DNA of 16,499 nucleotides from Quisquiliibacterium sp. (GCA_023257915.1 JALRBB010000115.1:1-16499); one strand, 5' to 3'. Counted from the stretch's first letter, positions 1 through 7,351 are shown. Notes: generated from the letters alone by a model not told the origin. A program made the numbers and translations.

Positions 1-275
1 TGATCCGCAACCTAGCGATCGAGTACGGCCCCAAGGGTGTACGCGCCAACGCGATCTGTCCCGGGCTCGTCAAGACCGACTTCGCCAAGGCGCTTTGGGA
101 CAACCCGGAAATCCTGCGCAAAACCGTTCAGTTCACGCCGATGCATCGAATCGGCGAACCCGACGAGATCGCCGGTGCGGCGGTTTTTCTGGCCAGTCCG
201 GCTGGCAGCTACATGACCGGGCAGACGATGGTCATCGATGGCGGTCGTCTGGCAGGGTTTTCACGCGCCGAATGA
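1..275 (+). CDS. Short-chain dehydrogenase/reductase (SDR), 3' part only
   Basis: This is the C-terminal part (about 90 residues, read from base 3) of a classical SDR oxidoreductase; the 5' end lies outside the window. Visible family marks are the post-catalytic RANAICPGLVKTDF segment (the N-x-x-x-PG-x-x-x-T element after the YxxxK helix), the helix RIGEPDEIAGAAVFLAS, and the C-terminal YMTGQTMVIDGG segment that lines the cofactor site. The Rossmann GxxxGxG motif and catalytic Ser/Tyr/Lys are not in the window, so NAD versus NADP preference and substrate cannot be judged. These are cytosolic NAD(P)-dependent alcohol or 3-ketoacyl reductases. A terminator-like hairpin follows the stop, so the next gene may be transcribed separately. 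The family call is secure; the substrate is unknown. Confidence 0.93.
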   Translation, partial: IRNLAIEYGPKGVRANAICPGLVKTDFAKALWDNPEILRKTVQFTPMHRIGEPDEIAGAAVFLASPAGSYMTGQTMVIDGGRLAGFSRAE

Positions 276-279
276 TTCC

Positions 280-329
280 GAGGGCCGGGAGCAAGTGCAC
301 TCGGCCTCTTCCCCCTTTTTTCTTCTTTC
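280..329 (+). terminator. Likely rho-independent terminator after the SDR gene
   Basis: GAG-GCCG-AG on the left (280-291, with small G bulges) pairs with CTCGGCCTC on the right (300-308) around an 8-base loop. A pyrimidine tract follows, including six consecutive T (316-321) and a further TTCTTT. It starts 5 bases after the SDR stop. The stem is imperfect and the T run begins several bases after it, so efficiency is uncertain. Confidence 0.55.
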
Positions 330-337
330 CACGAAAT

Positions 338-362
338 GCGCCGGGACGGCGCGTGCAAGGAG
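338..362 (+). promoter_or_regulatory. Leader hairpin directly ahead of the Shine-Dalgarno of the PcaC-like gene
   Basis: GCGCCG (338-343) and CGGCGC (347-352) form a perfect 6-bp stem with a GGA loop, extendable outward by a G-U and an A-T pair. The strong ribosome binding site AAGGAG (357-362) follows within 5 bases and sits 7 bases before ATG 370. This site fixes the start of the next gene at 370 rather than any upstream in-frame ATG. A regulatory effect of the hairpin is only inferred. Confidence 0.45.
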
Positions 363-369
363 CATCACC

Positions 370-774
370 ATGGACACCAGTGGCAAATCCGATTCCTGGA
401 AACGCGGATATGAGGCACGTAGCAAAGTGCTTGGCGAGGAGTACGTTCAAAATGCGTTCAACAGCGCCGACGATTTCACCCGCGATCTGCAGGACTATGT
501 GACCGAGCATGCCTGGGGAGCGACCTGGGCGCGTCCGGGACTCGAGTTCAAGACCCGCAGCATCATCAACCTGGCGATGATCAGCGCGCTGAACCGGCCG
601 CATGAACTAGAGATTCACCTACGTGGCGCCCTGCGCAACGGCGTGACCCGCGACGAGATCAAGGAGATCTTGCTGCAGGTAGCCGTGTACTGCGGCGCGC
701 CGGCCGCCCTGGACAGCTTCCGGATCGCGCGCCGCATCCTCGCGGAACACGACGCCAAGCAGGCCGGTAGCTAA
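370..774 (+). CDS. Carboxymuconolactone decarboxylase family protein (PcaC-like)
   Basis: A 134-residue cytosolic protein of the alpha-helical CMD/AhpD fold. Length and pattern fit the PcaC branch: E46 and W49 in TEHAWG, the RSIINLAMISALNRPHELEIHLRGALRNG stretch (residues 63-91), TRDEIKEILLQ (93-103) and the closing VAVYCGAPAALDSF (104-117). PcaC decarboxylates 4-carboxymuconolactone in the protocatechuate branch of the beta-ketoadipate pathway. There is no CxxC thiol pair, so it is not a peroxidase-type AhpD. Start chosen at ATG 370 because AAGGAG lies 7 bases upstream. No other pca gene is visible: the neighbours are an SDR and an M20 peptidase. It may therefore be a PcaC paralogue acting on another lactone or acid. 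The stop is one base from the stop of the convergent peptidase gene. Confidence 0.9.
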   Translation: MDTSGKSDSWKRGYEARSKVLGEEYVQNAFNSADDFTRDLQDYVTEHAWGATWARPGLEFKTRSIINLAMISALNRPHELEIHLRGALRNGVTRDEIKEILLQVAVYCGAPAALDSFRIARRILAEHDAKQAGS

Positions 775-775
775 A

Positions 776-2182
776 TCAGGCAGCGCGCCTGGCCGGCGCT
801 CCCAGCTCGCCCAAATCCCAGAAGAGCCCGGCCATCAGTTGCAGGCCTTCCCGGGCAACCGGGGCGAGCAGATGCTCGTTGGGCGCATGTTGCGAGCAGG
901 AGGCATACGAGTGAGGCACCCACACGGTCGGCATGCCGAGCACGTCGGTAAACACCTCGTTGGGCAGGGATCCGCCCAGGTTCGGTAGCAAAGCCGGCGG
1001 CCGGCCTGCGGTGCGCTCCAGCGACGCAACAGCCCAGCGCGCCCAGGGATCCTCCGGATCGAGCCGGGTCGCGGCCATCACGGTCGAGGAACGCGAAGGC
1101 GCGATCCTGACCTGTGCAAAGCCCTCGCGGTCCAGATGGCGGCGCAGCGCCGGCAAGATGTCCTGCGGATCGGTGCCGACCACGAAACGCAGCTGGCAAT
1201 AGGCGATCGCCGAAGGCGGAATCGCATTGACCGGGCGGTCCGGATTGCCAGTTCGGAATGCGAGCACCTCAAAGCTGTTCCAGCCAAACACCCGCTCTGC
1301 CGGGGTCAGCGAGGCTTCGCCCCAGTCCGGGTCGATTCGCGGTCCGTCCGCGCCGCCATCAACGACGCAGTTCGCCAACGCACGCCGCACCGGCTCGGTC
1401 AACGTGCTCGGACGCCATTCGGGCACCCGGATCTGGCCGCGGGCGTCGGCAATTGCCGCGATCGCGTGGGCAAGGATGATGCCCGGATTGGCCAGAAGCC
1501 CACCCCAGTTTCCCGAGTGATGGCCGCCATCGCGCAGATCCAGGCTCAGCTCGAAGTTCATCGCCCCCCGGGTACCGCCGAAGATCGTTGGCAGGTTCGG
1601 CATCAGTCTTGGGCCGTCTGAGGCGATCAGTGCGTCGGCAGCGAGCAGATCGCGATGGGCGTCACAAAAGTCGGAAAGACCGGGCGAGCCCGTCTCCTCG
1701 CCGGTCTCGATCAACACCGTGGAGTTGAACCCAAGACTGCCTCGTTCGGCGAGCACGCACTCGATTGCGGCCAGATTGATGGTGTGCTGACCTTTATTGT
1801 CGGCTGTGCCACGACCATAGATTCGATCGCCCTCGCAGATCACCGACCAAGGCGACAGGCCCTCGCGCCAGGACTGCTCCTGGCCACGCACGACATCGCC
1901 ATGCCCATAGGTCAGCACCGTCGGCAGCGCCGGATCCTCGATTCGCCGGGCGATCAGAAAGGGGCCGTACTGCGGCTGAGGATTCGGATGAATCTCGCAG
2001 AGGTAACCGAGCTGCTGCAGTCGAGGCGTCAGCTCCTGCTCCAGATACGCACGCAAATCAGCCGCGTGTTCCGGTTCCTGGCTGGTCGACGCAATCGCAA
2101 CCCGTCGTCCGAGATCACGCAGGAATCCGCCGTCGTCGAAATACTGCTGCGCCCGTTCGATCGCCCCTTGCCTGCTTGCCAT
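776..2182 (-). CDS. M20 family metallopeptidase (dipeptidase/deacylase-like)
   Basis: A 468-residue cytosolic di-zinc hydrolase of the M20 clan (carboxypeptidase G2, PepV, CNDP dipeptidase relatives). The metal and catalytic residues are in order: GHGD (H94, D96), GRGTADNKG (D128, bridging), GEETG (catalytic E162, ligand E163), ASDG (D189) and QHAPNEH (H432). A lid/dimerisation domain containing HHSGNWGG (221-228) is inserted at about residues 205-320. Length matches the dipeptidase subgroup. Start chosen at ATG 2182 because GGAAAGGG lies just upstream; an ATG 38 codons earlier would read into the divergent promoter region. Substrates of this group include dipeptides, N-acyl amino acids and carbamoyl compounds, and the sequence does not decide which. 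It diverges from the quinone oxidoreductase and converges on the PcaC-like gene. Confidence 0.93.
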   Translation of the reverse strand: MASRQGAIERAQQYFDDGGFLRDLGRRVAIASTSQEPEHAADLRAYLEQELTPRLQQLGYLCEIHPNPQPQYGPFLIARRIEDPALPTVLTYGHGDVVRGQEQSWREGLSPWSVICEGDRIYGRGTADNKGQHTINLAAIECVLAERGSLGFNSTVLIETGEETGSPGLSDFCDAHRDLLAADALIASDGPRLMPNLPTIFGGTRGAMNFELSLDLRDGGHHSGNWGGLLANPGIILAHAIAAIADARGQIRVPEWRPSTLTEPVRRALANCVVDGGADGPRIDPDWGEASLTPAERVFGWNSFEVLAFRTGNPDRPVNAIPPSAIAYCQLRFVVGTDPQDILPALRRHLDREGFAQVRIAPSRSSTVMAATRLDPEDPWARWAVASLERTAGRPPALLPNLGGSLPNEVFTDVLGMPTVWVPHSYASCSQHAPNEHLLAPVAREGLQLMAGLFWDLGELGAPARRAA

Positions 2183-2227
2183 CTGTCGCCCTTTCCCTGA
2201 CTGCCTGTGTGTCCGGTTGCCGCTCAA

Positions 2228-2239
2228 GGCGGCGCCGCC
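2228..2239. repeat. 12-bp perfect GC palindrome between divergent genes
   Basis: GGCGGCGCCGCC is its own reverse complement. It lies immediately beside the overlapping -10-like hexamers of the divergent peptidase and oxidoreductase genes, covering the likely transcription start on the minus side. This position suits an operator, but GC-rich palindromes also arise by chance in such DNA. Confidence 0.3.
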
Positions 2240-2269
2240 ATTATGATGCGCTGCAGTCGCAAAGCCCAA
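2240..2269 (-). promoter_or_regulatory. Candidate sigma-70 promoter for the M20 peptidase
   Basis: On the minus strand TTGGGC (2264-2269) is followed after 18 bases by CATAAT (2240-2245), which matches TATAAT at five of six positions. The predicted start is about 50 bases before ATG 2182. A plus-strand TATGAT (2242-2247) overlaps the same bases and could be the -10 of the divergent oxidoreductase, but I see no good plus-strand -35. Confidence 0.4.
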
Positions 2270-2289
2270 GCCACCACCCATTCCAAGCA

Positions 2290-3300
2290 ATGACAAACTC
2301 CTGCCTAGCCCTTGTGTGCCACACCCTGTCGGACGATTTGTCAGGGGTCTCGCTCGAGCGCATCGCCGTGCCGTCTCCCGGGCCCGGACAGGCCCTGGTG
2401 CAGATTGCCGCCGCCTCGGTCAACTTCCCGGATCTGCTGATGACTCGCGGCGGATACCAGTTCAAACCCGCGCTGCCCTTTGTGCCTGGGCTGGAGGCGG
2501 CCGGCCGCATTGTTGCGCTTGGCGAAGCACTTCCCGATGCGCCGACAGCTGCCCCGCCATTGCGGCTAGGCGATCGCGTCCTGGTGCACGGCAAGACCGG
2601 TGGCTTTGCCCAATATGCCTGCGCGGCACTGGATGCCTTGCGCCCGACTCCGAGCGCACTGGACGATGCGCAGGCGGCAGCCTTTCAGGCCGCAGCAACA
2701 ACCGCCTACGTCGCGCTGGTGCGACGCGGCGCCTTGCAAGCCGGCGAAACGCTACTGGTGCATGGCGCGACTGGCGGCGTCGGATGGGCTGCGGTGCAAC
2801 TGGGCAAGCATCTGGGCGCACGCGTGATCGCGACCGGCAGCCGCCCGGACAAGCTCGCGCGGCTACGTGAGATCGAGGGGGTCGAGACCATCGATCTGGG
2901 GGCCGGACTGCGCGACCAGGTGCTAGAAATGACCGGAGGCCGCGGCGCTGACCTGATTTTCGATCCGGTCGGCGGCGACGTGTTCGATGCATCGGTGCGC
3001 TGCATTGCCTGGGGCGGACGACTGCTGGTGGTGGGCTTTGCGGCCGGCCGGATTCCACAACTGGCCATGAATCTGCCGCTGATCAAGGGCTTTTCGATCG
3101 TCGGCGTGCGGGCCGGGGAATACGGCCGCCGCGACCCCGTGCGCGGCGCGCAAAATCTTCAAGCAATTGACGCGCTGGCCGAGGCGGGTGTCTTTCGTCC
3201 CTACATCGGGACGCGATTTGCGCTGACCGAAGCGCTCGAGGCGCTCGCGGTACTCGCCAGGCGCGAGGTGCTGGGCAAGGTTGTCATCGAGATGACTTGA
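2290..3300 (+). CDS. Zinc-independent NADPH:quinone oxidoreductase (MDR superfamily)
   Basis: A 336-residue cytosolic medium-chain dehydrogenase/reductase of the quinone-reductase branch. The N-terminal GroES-like domain includes ASVNFPDLLMTRGGYQ (42-57) and PGLEAAGRI (66-74). The Rossmann domain carries the NADPH loop LLVHGATGGVG (155-165), then ATGSRPDKLARL (181-192), the IFDPVGGDVF segment (223-232) and WGGRLLVVGFAAG (241-253). The structural and catalytic zinc cysteines of alcohol dehydrogenases are absent, as expected for this branch. Known members reduce quinones or enoyl/acryloyl compounds, so the exact substrate is open. Start taken at ATG 2290, from where the protein matches the normal family N-terminus; no convincing ribosome binding site precedes it. 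The 3' end overlaps the convergent PRPP-synthetase-like gene by 17 bases. Confidence 0.93.
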   Translation: MTNSCLALVCHTLSDDLSGVSLERIAVPSPGPGQALVQIAAASVNFPDLLMTRGGYQFKPALPFVPGLEAAGRIVALGEALPDAPTAAPPLRLGDRVLVHGKTGGFAQYACAALDALRPTPSALDDAQAAAFQAAATTAYVALVRRGALQAGETLLVHGATGGVGWAAVQLGKHLGARVIATGSRPDKLARLREIEGVETIDLGAGLRDQVLEMTGGRGADLIFDPVGGDVFDASVRCIAWGGRLLVVGFAAGRIPQLAMNLPLIKGFSIVGVRAGEYGRRDPVRGAQNLQAIDALAEAGVFRPYIGTRFALTEALEALAVLARREVLGKVVIEMT

Positions 3301-4189
3301 GCCGACTGAGAACCGGCACGAGGCTGGCAGCCAGCATCGGCGCCAGCGCGATCCGGTTGCTCGGATGCACGATCGAATCGCTGCTCCAGATCTCGCCAAC
3401 ACCCGCATCGCGCATCACTTGCAGCGCATCGTCGAAGAACAGCGCATGGGTGACTGCGGCATCAACGCGACTCGCGCCCGCCTGCAGCACAAGCCTCGCG
3501 GCCAGAGCGAGCGTGCGTCCGGTACTGGCCATGTCGTCGATCAGAACCACCTGACGGCCGGCCAGTTCGACCTCCGGCAGCACGATTTGCACCTCACGGT
3601 CACCGGAGCGCACCTTGCTCGCCACCGCGTGCTGCAAGCCCGCCCGCTGCGCCGCAGCCGACACCCAGGCGGCCGATTCGCCATCCGGGCCGAGCAGCAG
3701 CGCGCCAGGGCGCTCACGCGCCAGGAACTCACCGATCGCCGGCGCTGCGGATAGCGCAATCGCGTCGTCCAAGGGAACCGCCTGCTCCAGCGAGCTGATC
3801 CGGTGCAGATGCGGATCAACTGTGATCAAGGCGTCAAACCGCTCGGCCAGAAAACGGCCAACGATGCGCTGACTGACTGCTTCGCCAGAGGTGAACGCGA
3901 TGTCCTGGCGCATGTAACAGAGGTAAGGGGCGACCAGCACGATCCTGCCAACCCCAAGCTCGCGCAGACAGCCGGCCAGGATCATCAGCTCGACAAGCTT
4001 TTCATTGGGGTCATCCAGGGTTGCGAACACCACGGCGCAAGCCGCGGGCAACTCAGGCACCCGCAGCCGGAACTCGCCGTCCGGGAAACGATGCCGCTCG
4101 AGCATCACACACGGCAGACCGAGCAACCCGGCGAGCGCCCCTGCGGCCTGGGCGTCGCGTTCGAAATGCAACAGCACCGAATCAGCCAT
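3284..4189 (-). CDS. Ribose-phosphate pyrophosphokinase (PRPP synthetase)-like protein
   Basis: A 301-residue cytosolic protein of the PRPP synthetase/phosphoribosyltransferase fold. PRPP synthetase transfers pyrophosphate from ATP to ribose 5-phosphate. Family landmarks are present: FPDGE (35-39), the dimer/ATP segment PNEKLVELMILAGCLR (61-76), PYLCYMRQD (88-96), DPHLHR (125-130) replacing the usual DLHxxQIQGFF region, and the PRPP-binding loop VVLIDDMASTGRT (214-226). The SGEAVSQR segment after RQD and the short flexible loop VRSGDREVQIVLPEV look closer, from memory, to the archaeal class III enzyme than to the housekeeping bacterial Prs. It starts 5 bases after the stop of the phosphorylase gene; GGAG lies inside that gene's end, implying translational coupling. 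It is probably not the essential Prs, and its true substrate needs testing. Confidence 0.85.
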   Translation of the reverse strand: MADSVLLHFERDAQAAGALAGLLGLPCVMLERHRFPDGEFRLRVPELPAACAVVFATLDDPNEKLVELMILAGCLRELGVGRIVLVAPYLCYMRQDIAFTSGEAVSQRIVGRFLAERFDALITVDPHLHRISSLEQAVPLDDAIALSAAPAIGEFLARERPGALLLGPDGESAAWVSAAAQRAGLQHAVASKVRSGDREVQIVLPEVELAGRQVVLIDDMASTGRTLALAARLVLQAGASRVDAAVTHALFFDDALQVMRDAGVGEIWSSDSIVHPSNRIALAPMLAASLVPVLSRLKSSR

Positions 4190-4194
4190 ACCGC

Positions 4195-5739
4195 TCAGAA
4201 CTCCACGAAGGCATGTGGTGACGGCTCCTTGTCGCCGATCCGGTAGGCGCTGAAACGATCCGACATGCGCCGCGCGAACTCGAGATCGGCCGGATAGTCG
4301 GCATAAATCCGGTACAAAACATCATCGGCGCGCACCCGGTCACCGAGCTTGCGAAACAGGTCGACTCCAGCCCCACTGACCTTCGGTGCGCCGGCCAGCC
4401 GCGCGATGGTCGCAATCTCCAGATTGTCGATCGCCTCGACGAAACCATCCCGGCCGGCAAGCACATCAAGCGTCAACCGGCCCAGCGGCGGAACATCCTG
4501 ACGGCGGCCCTGTGCGTCAATGATCTCGTTCATCTTCTGCAACGCGCGCCCGGAATCCAGGATGTCGCGAGCGATGCCAAATCCATCGCCGCCTCGCACA
4601 TCCGGATCGAACTCGATGACGCGGCCAGCAAGCCGCAAGGCCTTCTGGCGCAGATCATTGGGACCGGCCGGATCACCACTGAGCACCTGCATCACATCGC
4701 GAGCCTCAAGGACCGGACCGATACCATTTCCAATTGGCTGACGCCCGTCAGTGATCACCGCATCAAGCGTCATGCCAACATGTCGCGACACGTATTCGAA
4801 CAGTTTCTTCAGGCGCTGCGCCTCGCTCATCGAGCGCACCTTGGCCGAAGGCCCGACCGGGATGTCGAGCACCATGTGCGTCGACCCGGATGCGCGCTTT
4901 TTGGACAGAATCGAGGCGACCATCTGCCCCGGGGAGTCCAGACGAAGTGGCCGCTCGACCGAGATCAGCACGTCATCGGCTGGCGACAACTCTGCAACCG
5001 ATCCGCAGGCGAGGCAGCCACGCAGCTGATGCGCGATCTCAGCCAAGCGATCGAACCCGAGCTCGACGGTGGCCAGCACCTCCATCGTGTCGGCGGTACC
5101 CGCCGGAGAGGTGATCGCCCGGCTCGACGTCTTCGGGATCAGCATGCCATGGGCGGCGACAATCGGCACCACAAGCATCGAGGTGCGATTGCCGGGTATT
5201 CCACCGATGCAGTGCTTGTCGACCACCGGTCGCTCCTGCCAGTCGAGCTTGCGGCCCGCCGCAGTCATTGCCTCGGTCAGATGGGCAACCTCGTCACGAT
5301 CAAGCTCGAATTGCGAACAGGCGACCACGAAGGCAGCCAGCTCGATCTTCGAGTAGCGCCGCTGGGCGATATCGGCAACGATCGCCATCCACTCGTCACG
5401 GACAAGCCGCTCACCGGCAATCTTGCGATGCAGACAGTGCAAGGACGCGGGCGGCTCGGCGTGGGCAATGGCGATCTGCGTGCCTTCGGGTGCACCGAGC
5501 TGCTCGAACGCCTGTTCAGACAGGCCGATTTCACTTGGGGCCACGATCCGCTCGTCATCGACGACATTGAGCACTGCCGAGATGTCGCGCCCATCGCCAT
5601 TCACCGACAGATCAATCTTGGCCAGTGCGATGAAGCCCTCGGCGCGCACGATCGGACACTCCCGGTGCAGATAGGCAACATTTTCTCGAAAGGTGTCGAT
5701 GCCGACGCGTCGTGCGGCCAGCCGGGGAGCGTGATTCAC
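4195..5739 (-). CDS. Thymidine phosphorylase, type 2 / AMP phosphorylase-like
   Basis: A 514-residue cytosolic nucleoside phosphorylase-family enzyme (base-N-riboside + phosphate to ribose 1-phosphate + base). It has an extra N-terminal domain of about 95 residues before the family's alpha domain ([11 protein letters not shown]) and the phosphate/substrate glycine-rich segment [14 protein letters not shown] (about 173-186), followed by [17 protein letters not shown] (about 204-220) and the alpha/beta domain. The extended N-terminus and the [11 protein letters not shown] wording are typical of the type-2 bacterial group and of archaeal AMP phosphorylase, which attacks nucleoside 5'-monophosphates. 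Classic DeoA is shorter, near 440 residues. Start: GTG 5739 gives the conventional NHAPRL N-terminus; TTG 5745 is in frame two codons earlier. Neither has a clear ribosome binding site. It forms an operon with the PRPP-synthetase-like gene. Confidence 0.9.
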   Translation of the reverse strand: MNHAPRLAARRVGIDTFRENVAYLHRECPIVRAEGFIALAKIDLSVNGDGRDISAVLNVVDDERIVAPSEIGLSEQAFEQLGAPEGTQIAIAHAEPPASLHCLHRKIAGERLVRDEWMAIVADIAQRRYSKIELAAFVVACSQFELDRDEVAHLTEAMTAAGRKLDWQERPVVDKHCIGGIPGNRTSMLVVPIVAAHGMLIPKTSSRAITSPAGTADTMEVLATVELGFDRLAEIAHQLRGCLACGSVAELSPADDVLISVERPLRLDSPGQMVASILSKKRASGSTHMVLDIPVGPSAKVRSMSEAQRLKKLFEYVSRHVGMTLDAVITDGRQPIGNGIGPVLEARDVMQVLSGDPAGPNDLRQKALRLAGRVIEFDPDVRGGDGFGIARDILDSGRALQKMNEIIDAQGRRQDVPPLGRLTLDVLAGRDGFVEAIDNLEIATIARLAGAPKVSGAGVDLFRKLGDRVRADDVLYRIYADYPADLEFARRMSDRFSAYRIGDKEPSPHAFVEF

Positions 5740-5759
5740 GATCAATCCAGTTCAGGCAA

Positions 5760-5788
5760 TTCAGAGGCAAGACCCTGTTGACGATAAT
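5760..5788 (+). promoter_or_regulatory. Candidate sigma-70 promoter for the thioesterase
   Basis: TTCAGA (5760-5765), a 17-base spacer and GATAAT (5783-5788; five of six matches to TATAAT). Transcription would begin near 5795, leaving a short leader with AAGGA (5806-5810) before GTG 5820. This agrees with the chosen start of the thioesterase. A minus-strand TATTAT overlaps the -10 but has no recognisable -35. Confidence 0.5.
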
Positions 5789-5819
5789 AGCGGCTTTGCC
5801 AAACGAAGGACCGATCCCT

Positions 5820-6647
5820 GTGCCCACCGCCCCAGATGCCCATCTCGCGCCGCCAGTGCGCTTTGCCGATCTGATCGCCGCCCGCCGGCGCGATGCAGAT
5901 TTGGTGCACTTCGATGTACCGCACGACTGGCAGCAAGGAATCACGGCCTTCGGCGGACTGGTCGCGGCGATGGCAAGCTGCGCGCTGCGGGATGTTCTCG
6001 GCCCGCGCCTGCCGCTGCGCGCGCTGCAGGTCAATTTCATCGGCCCGGTGCCCGCTGGCCCGGCGCAGGTTCAGGTGCGCACGCTTCGCGAAGGCAAGTC
6101 GATCACCCAGGCACAGGCGATCGTTACCGCCAACGACCAGACCGCATGCCTGGTCAGTGCGGTACTCGGTGCGCCGCGTGCGAACAGCCTGATCACCCAT
6201 GCGCCGACCTTCACGCCGAGCCGACAGCCCGAATCGCTAACAGAGCTGCCGTTCACCCCCGGAAAAACGCCAATCTTCTTTCAGCACTTCCGCTCGCGCT
6301 GGGCCGAGGGCGATCCACCCTCCACAGGCGGCAACAGCCTGCACAGCAAAATCTGGCTGCAATTACACGGCGCCGCGGTGCCACGTGAACTGTTGACGAT
6401 CCTGTTCGCCGACGCGCTGCCTTCGCCGGTCATGGGCACGACAAGGTCTCAGGTGTTTGGCGCCTCGCTCGCCTGGACGATCGAGTTCCTCGACACGGCG
6501 CAATCCGCTGACAACGAGGGCTGGTGGCGTGCAGACACCGAGCTGGTCGCGCATTCGCAGGGCTACGCGAACCAGTTGACGACCATCTGGACTCCACAAG
6601 GCGAGGCGGCCGCCCGCAGCCAGCAGGTGATGGCGATCTACGCGTAA
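5820..6647 (+). CDS. Acyl-CoA thioesterase, double-hotdog (TesB-like) family
   Basis: A 275-residue cytosolic protein with two hotdog domains, of the TesB-like thioesterase superfamily that hydrolyses acyl-CoA to free acid and CoA. The first domain has the hydrophobic helix GITAFGGLVAAMASCALRD (40-58) and the strand segment LRALQVNFIGPVPAGPAQVQV (67-87). The second has FGASLAWTIEFLD (213-225), WWRADTELVAHSQGYANQLTTIWTPQG (235-261) and the closing strand SQQVMAIYA. Start chosen at GTG 5820 since AAGGA lies 9 bases before it and a promoter-like sequence lies just upstream; longer starts would run into the divergent phosphorylase gene. Acyl chain preference cannot be read. It diverges from the phosphorylase operon and converges on the M50 protease gene. 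Confidence 0.85.
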   Translation: MPTAPDAHLAPPVRFADLIAARRRDADLVHFDVPHDWQQGITAFGGLVAAMASCALRDVLGPRLPLRALQVNFIGPVPAGPAQVQVRTLREGKSITQAQAIVTANDQTACLVSAVLGAPRANSLITHAPTFTPSRQPESLTELPFTPGKTPIFFQHFRSRWAEGDPPSTGGNSLHSKIWLQLHGAAVPRELLTILFADALPSPVMGTTRSQVFGASLAWTIEFLDTAQSADNEGWWRADTELVAHSQGYANQLTTIWTPQGEAAARSQQVMAIYA

Positions 6648-6658
6648 CTGGCGCAGGC

Positions 6659-6704
6659 TGCAGTCTTGCACTGCAAACCGCGGGCCCAGCCGCCCTGGGC
6701 CGCG
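6659..6704. terminator. Two tandem hairpins between convergent genes
   Basis: The first hairpin is TGCAGT (6659-6664) with ACTGCA (6670-6675) and a 5-base loop. The second is CGC plus GGCCCAG (6679-6689, one bulged G) with CTGGGCC plus GCG (6695-6704) and loop CCGCC. They fill the 58-base gap between the thioesterase stop and the M50 protease stop. Neither has a long U tract, so a bidirectional terminator or mRNA 3'-end protection is likely but not certain. Confidence 0.5.
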
Positions 6705-6705
6705 T

Positions 6706-7350
6706 CTAAATGAACAGCTCCACAATGGCCAGACCCAGGCGGTAGAACGGCGCCAGGAAAAACCACAGCGTGTTGGTCGCCATCAGGGCGAGAATGATGA
6801 ACAGGCCCCAGCGCTCGAGCCGGGCGAACTGCCAGGCGATCGCGCGTGGCAACAGTCCAACCATGATCCGGCCACCGTCCAGTGGCGGTACCGGCAACAG
6901 GTTCAGTGCCATCAGGCCAATGTTCACGAGAATGCCGGCGCGCGCCATTTCGTAGAAAAAGCGCTCCTCGAAGCCGAACGACACCTGCATCTTCAGCAGT
7001 AAGGCCCATCCAACCGCCATGACCAGATTGGCGCCGGGGCCTGCTGCTGCCACCCAGATCATGTCGCGCTTGGGCCGACGCAATCGCCCGAAGTCGACCG
7101 GTACCGGCTTTGCCCAGCCAAACAAAAAGCCGCTGCCACCGATCGATGACAGCAGCAGGATCACCAGCGGAACGACCACGGTACCGATCGGATCGATGTG
7201 TCGCAGCGGATTGAGTGTGATGCGTCCTGCCAGGTATGCAGTCGGGTCGCCGAACAACCGGGCAACATATCCGTGCGCGGCCTCGTGCAGCGTAATCGCC
7301 AGCAGCACCGGGATCGCGAAGATCGCGATCGTCTGGACCAGTTCGGGCAT
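6706..7350 (-). CDS. Site-2 protease family (M50) integral-membrane metalloprotease
   Basis: A 214-residue multi-spanning inner-membrane zinc protease of the M50/RIP family, which cuts transmembrane substrates. The zinc motif HEAAH (22-26) sits in the first membrane segment, and the third ligand motif NLLPVPPLDGGR (150-161) lies in a later one. AAAGPGANLVMA (101-112) is the conserved central segment. Membrane spans are near residues 6-26, 54-74, 99-120, 138-153 and 181-209. There is no PDZ domain, so it belongs to the short RIP subgroup of the YwhC/Rip type rather than RseP. It starts one base after the stop of the enolase-superfamily gene, so the two are almost certainly co-transcribed and translationally coupled. 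Substrates are unknown. This group is usually found beside housekeeping genes, which makes its partner here unusual. Confidence 0.92.
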   Translation of the reverse strand: MPELVQTIAIFAIPVLLAITLHEAAHGYVARLFGDPTAYLAGRITLNPLRHIDPIGTVVVPLVILLLSSIGGSGFLFGWAKPVPVDFGRLRRPKRDMIWVAAAGPGANLVMAVGWALLLKMQVSFGFEERFFYEMARAGILVNIGLMALNLLPVPPLDGGRIMVGLLPRAIAWQFARLERWGLFIILALMATNTLWFFLAPFYRLGLAIVELFI

Positions 7351-7351
7351 C

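Noticed and set aside
238..369. In-frame upstream extension of the PcaC-like gene to ATG 238
   Set aside because: The extension overlaps the SDR end and the terminator-like region, encodes a non-family Phe/Ser-rich peptide, and AAGGAG before ATG 370 marks the real start.
4780..5781. Long plus-strand open frame of 333 codons opposite the phosphorylase
   Set aside because: It is antisense to a gene with clear phosphorylase motifs, and its translation is Arg/His/Gln-rich with no family pattern; GC-rich DNA gives such shadow frames.
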